Source: Plenodomus lindquistii (Eukaryota > Ascomycota > Dothideomycetes > Pleosporales > Leptosphaeriaceae). From it: 64,000 bases of DNA. Shown piece by piece: positions 58,209 to 64,000 of the stretch. A model generated the notes under the pieces. That model was not told the origin of the DNA. It did not search any database and was given only the letters and a program-made list of their open reading frames with translations. Location: assembly GCA_025504975.1 (NCBI GenBank), contig JANUWI010000010.1, positions 1,178,001 through 1,242,000 on the forward strand, read 5' to 3'. Numbering within the stretch: the stretch's first letter is position 1; the number at the start of each line of letters is the position of its first letter. A program made the translations under genes and the position numbers.

Positions 58209-58418
58209 TCATCTACCATACCTCCAGTAACCCCCACTGAATCCACTGTCCCTACCATCCGTATACGCCTTGTACTCTCCATCCCTGTTAAAGTACAGCC
58301 ACGCCGTTACACACTCTCGTCGAGGCTTGCGGCAAGTTTCGCACTTCTCTTTATTGAGCTCGTAGCGCTTAGCCGGGTTCTCACAATTCTCCCACGCGAT
58401 CAGCATGCTGTGGAGCAT
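58209..58418 (-). CDS. Small Cys4-Trp protein (family member 4), 69 aa
   Basis: The start at 58418 is chosen because the family core begins at once (MLHSMLIAWENC). Codons further upstream stay open for 70 residues but are not family-like. The core is IAWENC, 13 residues, CETC, six residues, C, VTAW, LYFN: C-x13-C-x2-C-x6-C-x3-W. The tail is Tyr/Gly/Asp/Arg-rich (DGRDSGFSGGYWRYGR). Function unknown. It lies about 750 bp from member 3 on the same strand. Confidence 0.6.
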   Translation of the reverse strand: MLHSMLIAWENCENPAKRYELNKEKCETCRKPRRECVTAWLYFNRDGEYKAYTDGRDSGFSGGYWRYGR

Positions 58419-58802
58419 TATAGCGGGATGATGGGAACGCGTTTTATGTGGAAGTCTGATGGCGTGGATAGGTCGTATCGGTAAAGGGGAACAAAGCCTG
58501 GACGTGTAGTAGTGTTGTTGAAGTAGTTTCCTACTGTATTGTAGGTAGTAAGCTATGGTACTTACAAGTAAAGTACTCAAGGCCTTGATTTTATACGACC
58601 TAGACACTTTGCATAATTGTACATTCACATTTTACACTCAATATTCGCACACACACTCGCATACCGAAATAATTGTATTTCAAAGCTAAAACCACACGCA
58701 TCAAACTCACAGACCGAAACCATGGAACCAACCCCCAACGCCGTTTCAAAACCTCCACAAACATAGTCCACCCCATCTATACCAACACCAACAACCCACC
58801 AT
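58419..58802. other. Intergenic region, promoter of Cys4-Trp member 4
   Basis: AT-rich, with an inverted repeat around 58530-58585 (CTACTGTATTGTAGGTAG). No gene seen. Confidence 0.4.
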
Positions 58803-59476
58803 TCAATCTCTACCAATACCTCCCTGCCGTCCCTTACCTACCACCCCCCATTTCCCCCACAGACCACCAACCCACTCCACCCCCCGCATAACCACCGCAT
58901 CTTCATCCCCCAGCACCCGCCAATCCTTCAGCACCTGTTTGAGCGAAATACGCAGTTTGAACCGGATACCGTGGTCGTAGCGGAAGGAGGTGTAGCGCGC
59001 GGGATCGGGTTGTGTGTCAGAACGGAGAATTGGGTGAGATGGGATACTATGTTGGAGCTGGGTGGAGCTCGGTGGTTGGTGTTGGGGTTGGTGTGGGTGA
59101 GAGGGGGCAAGGATGGAAGTGCCGTCGTATAAAGGGGTATCTGGGTGATGGGGGAGGGGGGAGGCGATGTTAGGATGGGTTGGGGTGGGAGTAGGAGGGG
59201 GTTGGAGATATGTCGGAGAGGGGAATGGGTCTTGGACGAGCGAGTATTGTGAGGATAGTGTCGTCTCGGAAGACTCGCGCAAGATATTCTGCGTCTTGAC
59301 GGAACACGGGTGATCTGGATCTATTGGGCGATGTTCTGGTGTGCAGTCAGCATTTGGGTTAGATGAAAATGTTCCGCTCACCATTGTACTTGCGCTTATT
59401 GTGTCCGTGTCTGAAATCTGTAATCAAGAGCATTAGTTGATGCGAATGGGAAGACAAGGATATTAACCCGTGACAT
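58803..59476 (-). CDS. Pro/Ser-rich unknown protein, 207 aa, with a 9-nt first exon
   Basis: Exons on the minus strand: 59476-59468 (MSR) and 59417-58803; a 50-nt GT-AG intron joins in phase 0 to give MSRISDTDTISASTMVSGTF. Without the first exon the protein would start at the internal Met at 59384 and lose 14 residues. The middle is Pro/Ser/His-rich (about 90 residues). The C-terminal 60 residues look folded: RYTSFRYDHGIRFKLRISLK, VLKDWRVLGDEDAVVMRG, then a Gly/Trp-rich end. No known domain. Confidence 0.55.
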
Positions 59477-59606
59477 GCATTGTGAACGGCGCTACGATCG
59501 ATTGTGTAGATGGCAAACACATACAATGTCTACACAATGTCTCACCACTGCACTCCACTCCCCTCTACTCCAACTACCCATTTCGATCCAGCCCTCGCCA
59601 TCGCAA

Positions 59607-60595
59607 CTACGCAAACCCAAAAAACTTCATATCATCCGCCCCCCTAATCGGCACCGTATGCCCGACCCCCTGCGCATAAACGCCCTGCACACTGACCCCA
59701 TACACCGTCCTCGTATACCCACTCTGCGGATCATTCGCCTTCGTACTCTCCGGCTTATCGTAATCATATCCAAACACACCAGCCCACTGTTTCATCGTCT
59801 CTTGGTAATTCTGCGGCCGGAGCGTGGAATCCGCGCTGCCGTGGTAGACCTGCATGCGCGGCCGCGTCCCGTTGTAGCCTGGATACATGTTCTTGGCGAT
59901 AGTTGCCCAGGCTGCGGGTGTGGCGGTTGATTGGCCGTTTGCGCAGGTGCTGTTCCATGCGTCGATGCCGTTGGCTGCGGAGACGAAGCAGCCGGCGTTG
60001 ACGCCGGAGTAGGGGATGGCGGCTTTGAAGATGTTGGGGTAGGTTGCTGCTAGGACGTTCTAAGTTGTATTTGTTAGGATATGGGAATGCGAGGAAATGT
60101 AGTGAGGGATGGGAGGGGAGGATGATATGGACATACTGTCATCATAGCCCCGCTGCTACTTCCGGTAACAAACACCTTCGACTCATCCACACCATACTGC
60201 CCTACAGTCCACTTCACCATGTTCGCAATCGTATTGCTATCCCCACCCCCCTCATGCGTTAGCGTCGCCTTACTGCTCACATCCCAGCACGTTCCTGAGT
60301 GCGGACTGCTAGGGTAAATCACGATAAAGCCATACTGCTCTGCCAAACTGCTGTAAGGTGAGCCGGAGAAGTAGGACTGTGCGGAGCCAGTGCAGTAGTG
60401 GATTGCGACGACAATGCCCGGGGCCGAGGCGAGCTTTTTGGGGACGTAGATGTAGAAACCGGCTTTTGTGGGGGCGGGCCCGTAGGATGTGACTTGTTGG
60501 AGGGAGCCGGGGGTTGGGGCGCGGGGAGAGAGAAGAGGAGAGGCAGAAGTTAGGGTGAGGGAGAGGGTGGAGGCTAGGAGGGTCAGGAGACGCAT
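59607..60595 (-). CDS. Secreted acetylxylan esterase (CE1), 303 aa
   Basis: Exons on the minus strand: 60595-60137 and 60059-59607; a 77-nt GT-AG intron splits the protein just after the nucleophile motif, in phase 0. A signal peptide covers residues 1-19 (LLTLLASTLSLTLTSASP). The catalytic domain has GIVVAIHYCTGSAQSYF, nucleophile GSSSGAMM (Ser about 147), Asp in YHGSADSTLRP and His in GVGHTVPIRG. It removes acetyl groups from xylan outside the cell. Feruloyl esterase of the same fold is the alternative. The protein ends right after the domain, with no cellulose-binding module. Confidence 0.92.
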
Positions 60596-61359
60596 CGTGG
60601 GCAGGTTGTATCGAGGACTAGACGTTGGGGTGACGGTCTGGGTTTGAGGCCTCAGCTTGGCATGGACTGTAAGCTACTACTTATGTGCGACAAGCTTTGG
60701 TAAAAGTAATCGGAGCGGTTGAAAGGATGCATGTATATTGCAGTACGAAGGAAGGCGAGGGATCTGCGCTCGGATCAGTAGGAGATGAGGTCACACGGCT
60801 TTGATTAAAGTGTTTCGTTACCCCACACTCCTCGACTCGAGGTCAATATGGAAAAGGAGCGCATTTGATAGGTTGGAGGATTGTCTAGTTGTTTCGGAGA
60901 ATTAGTTGTTGATTGACTGGTATTTGCCGCTGGCCCCGGTCCGGCAGTGGTGGGACGCGAAGTCCTGACCTTGGGGTCTCGAGCTTTGCCATGCCTTTAC
61001 CCGGTTCATGAATCCTATATTCAAAGTAGACACAGCGCAACCCCGCAAGGGAAGCAGACTGTGGAATTGCTTTCCCATGAAAATAAAGCAACTCATGGTG
61101 TGTTCTGGATGTTGTTGCTACTCTCGCGACGGAGCAACCGTTGTGGCGGGTTCTCGAAGTCTGTTCGCCCCAGCTGGAGTGGCATCGAGGCTTCCGTGGT
61201 GATTGAGTATATGAAGTTGAGTCGCGATTCGTCCGATTCCCAAATGGCCATGTAGGGCGACTTGATCCTGGTGCAGTTCTGAGAGGCAGCTGGAACAGAA
61301 TCCCGAATTGCAGCGATTCCTGGCGTCTTAGTCTCGCCATGCAGATATCAACCATATCT
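60596..61359. other. Intergenic region
   Basis: Promoter of the acetylxylan esterase and 3' side of AP-3 sigma. No coding signal with bias. Confidence 0.5.
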
Positions 61360-62066
61360 TCACCGCCCCGTCCAAACACCATCGCCTCTTCCCAGCCCTC
61401 CAAACGTCAACCCGCCCATGACCCCTCCTCCACCGCCACCACCGCCACTTCTGCCTTCGTTCACTGGCCTCTTGGCGACGCGTCCTTGAGCCTTTACTCC
61501 TTGAACGACCTTGTCAAGCTGTGTCTCTACTACCACACCGCCCACTATCATTTCACCTAGCGTGGCATGCAGTGTTTCGAAATTGAAGATGAGGTCGAGT
61601 TCGCAGACATTCTCGAACAGGCCGTCCAGGGCTTGTACGAAGACCTGTATGAAGTCGAGAAGGGCAAGTGGAGATTCGGTGGATGTCGAAATGACAATGA
61701 AGTAGAGGGTTGCATAGTGACGGTAAGTGACTAGAGACGGGGTGTCGTTGTGTGGGGTGGATGGTGTGGAAGATTTGGAGCTGGATGCTAGGAGGGGAGG
61801 GAGGCTGTGTTGTGTTAGTGAGTAGAGCTAGTGTCGGGTGGAGTGTAGAGCATACGGCAGAAAGTTGCAAGCAGAGTTGGGACGATTCGCAACGAGGGTG
61901 AAGATCTCGGAGATGAGGCGCTGCTGCACGCTGGTTTCCTGAGACGGTGTTAGCAATGTGCATGAAGCAATGAAATGACGTAGACAGAGAGACGTACCAG
62001 CTGTGTGTAGAATTTAGTCAGCCGCGGCTGTCCCGCATTATTGAAGACGAGTACTGCGTTTATCAT
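61360..62066 (-). CDS. APS3: AP-3 adaptor complex sigma subunit, 198 aa, three exons
   Basis: Exons on the minus strand: 62066-61998, 61938-61856, 61804-61360; GT-AG introns of 59 and 51 nt, phases 0 and 2. The longin/sigma fold reads MINAVLVFNNAGQPRLTKFY, then ETSVQQRLISEIFTLVANR, the long insert SSKSSTPSTPHNDTPS and HYATLYFIVISTSTESPLAL, then LLDFIQVFVQALDGLFENVC and ELDLIFNF. Usual sigma subunits end soon after. Here a Gly-rich tail (a run of Gly, then MGGLTFGGLGRGDG) extends the protein. AP-3 carries cargo from Golgi/endosome to the vacuole. Divergent from frataxin. Confidence 0.9.
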
Positions 62067-62287
62067 GTTGCGTATTGTGTGCAGGTGTGAAGTGACATGA
62101 GGCTGCACGGATCGACAGCCCATCAGGAGGAATGCGGGGAGCTTGCTGCGCGAGCGACTAGCGCGAAGCTTGACATCTCCCAGGTAAGCTCTCCTCCGCA
62201 TCCTCCGCATGTTCTCCCTCCCAACAAACACTTCAGCCAATCTTCTTCACTCAATTGTCATACTTCACACCACACACATCAATCGTA
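62067..62287. promoter_or_regulatory. Short bidirectional promoter, APS3 / frataxin
   Basis: Only 221 bp separate the two start codons. It has a C/T-rich leader on the frataxin side (62180-62285). Confidence 0.6.
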
Positions 62288-62958
62288 ATGAGACCAGCAA
62301 CCACGCTCAGCGGCACGGTGCTCCGCCGCGCCGTTCGCACCCCTCTGCGTGTGCCATCGCCCGCCAATGGCATCATCGCTAGAGCTTCACGCGTCCGCAA
62401 TGTCACCGCCGTTCGCACCTTCCGATCATCGACGGCGTTGAGGAGCATCATGCCGGATGCTGAGAACCCCGCGCCCAAGGAGAGCGAGCCGATTGACGAG
62501 CCAAAGGTCCCGGCAGAAATCACCCCAGAGGAGTTTCACGAGCGCGCGGATCACTATCTAAACGAATTGGTGCAGAGGCTAGAGGAGGCACAGGAGAAGG
62601 ACCCTGGCATTGAGGTCGACTATTCTGTATGTACAAACAATTCCATTCCCCTTTACTACGTCATAGTTTGTCATCAGAGCCATGCTAATTGCCGTCTCAG
62701 GCCGGCGTCCTCGAAGTGACATCCTCAGAACAGACCTTTGTCCTCAACAAACAGCCCCCGAACAAGCAAATCTGGCTCAGCTCGCCCATCTCCGGACCAA
62801 AGCGCTTCGACTGGGTCCTCACGCAAGAGGGCATGGACTTCAAAGAGGGTACTGGCGCTGGCGACTGGATATACATGAGGGACGGCAGTTCGCTCACGGA
62901 GATATTGCGAAAGGAACTGGGTGTCGATGTCAGTGTTGACGATCAGGTCCCGCGCTAG
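62288..62958 (+). CDS. YFH1: Frataxin (mitochondrial Fe-S cluster assembly), 198 aa
   Basis: Exons 62288-62626 and 62701-62958; 74-nt GT-AG intron, phase 0. The N-terminus is a mitochondrial presequence rich in Arg/Ala/Thr (residues 1-55). The frataxin domain starts with the acidic helix EEFHERADHYLNELVQRLEE, continues GIEVDYSAGVLEV, and carries the signature NKQPPNKQIWLSSPISGPKR, then GDWIYMRDGSSLTEILRKEL. It delivers iron and stimulates the desulfurase in the matrix. Length (198) is normal for fungi (yeast 174). The ATG at 62288 is chosen over an earlier in-frame ATG at 62255 because the presequence begins there. Confidence 0.94.
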
Positions 62959-63077
62959 TAGAGCAGGACCTTGTGGAGGCGGCGGCGACTCGAGACTTGT
63001 TGCGTCGATGCGAGTTTGACTGCGCGAACGGAGACGGCTTCTCCTGCTTAACGGCCATGTATGAATCTTCCGGGTAT

Positions 63078-63083
63078 AATAAA
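63078..63083 (+). terminator. AATAAA, likely poly(A) signal of frataxin
   Basis: A perfect AATAAA 120 bases past the stop, in the 336-bp convergent region (62959-63294) between frataxin and DPH3. Nothing else is seen in that region. Confidence 0.5.
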
Positions 63084-63294
63084 ATTCACCGTACATCTTT
63101 AGACGTTGCTTGAGGCGCGTGACCTGGCGAGTGTGACTGACGCGCAGTCCCTGAAGTGTCTAGTAGACGAACGACTCGTGGTCACCACATCGACTATAGG
63201 GTGACACACACTGCCGCAATAGAGCATAGCAGTGATGGATCGCCCGCATGGTCCGGCACCACACTTGGTTGTTTTTCTCGTAGTATTTGTCGAT

Positions 63295-63600
63295 CTAAGC
63301 GGTGATGGCAGTCTGCTGCGGTGCGCCGCTCTTGTCCTCGGGGAGATCAGACTGCAACACGTCAGTACCAAAGTTCCCCCATGTTGTCATACAGTCTACA
63401 CATACCGGGTCGAATATTATCCGAATCATCAGACTGCAACTAGGGCACCGCGCAATATCTTCTCCATCGCGCATGTCGTCGACCAAAATCTCAAATCGGT
63501 CGCCGCAGGGACAAGGATGGTGGTATATGCCAAGTGTCTCGTCGTAGAAACAGTCTTCGATTTCGATCTCGTCGTAGAGGTTGAGTTCTTCGTCTGCCAT
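63295..63600 (-). CDS. DPH3: DPH3/KTI11 zinc protein (diphthamide and Elongator), 83 aa spliced
   Basis: Exons on the minus strand: 63600-63406 and 63351-63295. The CSL-type zinc ribbon is complete: ligands C30 and C32 (YHHPCPCGDRFEI), C52 and C55 (RCPSCSLMIRIIF). Acidic N-terminus LNLYDEIEIEDCFYDE is typical. It donates electrons to Dph1-Dph2 in diphthamide synthesis on eEF2 and partners Elongator/Kti13. The 54-nt intron (63405-63352, GTATGT ... TTGCAG) is a multiple of three and has no stop. Retention would add 18 residues after FDP; the 83-aa spliced product is the family's usual size (about 82). Confidence 0.93.
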   Translation of the reverse strand: MADEELNLYDEIEIEDCFYDETLGIYHHPCPCGDRFEILVDDMRDGEDIARCPSCSLMIRIIFDPVCVDCMTTWGNFGTDVLQSDLPEDKSGAPQQTAITA

Positions 63601-63896
63601 GGTGTCGTGTTGTCTGCACTGGTGACTGTCAAAGCGTGAATGGGGGGAGTGTCGAGGGCAGTGGCGGGCATGTTTTTGCCCGCAACACTCCCGCCGCCGC
63701 CCACGCTAACTTGGGTAGCACGGGTAGCACATGCCCCAGACATGCACCCCCGACTCAGGCCGAGACACGACCTGCCTGGGACACATCGAGGGCTGCGCAC
63801 AACACCAGCCCGCCCTGTCCTCGACGCCCCCGCCCTACCATGGACATACGCCCGCCGCAGTGACCCCCCCACCCACCGGCAGTGCAGCAACCAACC
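63601..63896. promoter_or_regulatory. Bidirectional promoter region, DPH3 / SEC6
   Basis: 296 bp between two divergent start codons, C-rich on the SEC6 side. Confidence 0.55.
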
Positions 63897-64000
63897 ATGG
63901 GCGACGTCGAGTCGGCGACAGCCAAGCTCGCGGAGCTGCTGCGACACCCCGAGGACCTCGAGAAGATCCCCGCACTCAAAGCCGAATTCACGCGCAAGAA
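63897..64000 (+). CDS. SEC6: Exocyst subunit SEC6, N-terminal fragment
   Basis: The window ends 34 codons into this gene. The visible part reads ESATAKLAELLRHPEDLEKI then PALKAEFTRK, which resembles the N-terminus of filamentous ascomycete Sec6. Sec6 tethers secretory vesicles at sites of polarised growth. The short length seen limits certainty. Context ACCATGG supports the start. Confidence 0.7.
   Translation, partial: MGDVESATAKLAELLRHPEDLEKIPALKAEFTRK

Overview
This window is nuclear DNA of a filamentous ascomycete, most likely a dothideomycete; class is an inference from protein flavour, and order cannot be told. The evidence is dense genes on both strands, short GT-AG introns (mostly 45-60 nt), and a gene set that includes an extracellular cutinase, an acetylxylan esterase, a DOCK exchange factor, a BET bromodomain protein, RVB1, RRP12, frataxin and exocyst SEC6. 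I saw no rRNA, tRNA, CRISPR array or bacterial-type operon.

Layout. 1-14.6 kb: an unknown protein, a multi-pass membrane protein with 5 exons, a glutathione S-transferase, mitochondrial ribosomal protein L33/uL30m, a DUF7587-like protein with a 7-nt first coding exon, a Ser-rich unknown, and a Ctr copper transporter. 14.6-26.6 kb: a conserved block with DOCK (2065 aa), RRP12 (1283 aa) and a GNAT acetyltransferase. 26.6-40.2 kb: sparse and accessory-like, with a cutinase, two small Cys/Trp proteins next to a 229-bp MITE, two Ser-rich unknowns and a secreted type-B carboxylesterase. 40.2-49.6 kb: housekeeping genes (SDH assembly factor 4, RVB1, BDF1, UTP5-like). 49.6-59.5 kb: accessory-like again, with three unknown proteins, an RNase H-like gene flanked by two more copies of the same MITE, a RanBP2-like zinc-finger microprotein and two more members of the small Cys/Trp family. 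59.6-64 kb: acetylxylan esterase, AP-3 sigma, frataxin, DPH3 and the start of SEC6.

How the genes fit together. The core blocks serve ribosome biogenesis (RRP12, UTP5-like), chromatin (RVB1, BDF1), mitochondrial Fe-S and respiratory assembly (frataxin, SDHAF4, MRPL33), trafficking (AP-3 sigma, SEC6), translation-factor modification (DPH3) and Rho/Rac signalling (DOCK). The secreted hydrolases (cutinase, acetylxylan esterase, carboxylesterase) point to growth on plant material.

The most novel signal is a family of four very short proteins (56-79 aa) sharing the spacing C-x(11-13)-C-x2-C-x6-C-x3-W with a Trp before the first Cys. Members lie in two AT-richer islands 26 kb apart, the same islands that carry the three MITE copies. 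Exon boundaries were read by eye from splice signals and reading frame. Coordinates of multi-exon genes span first to last coding base, with exons listed in the evidence.
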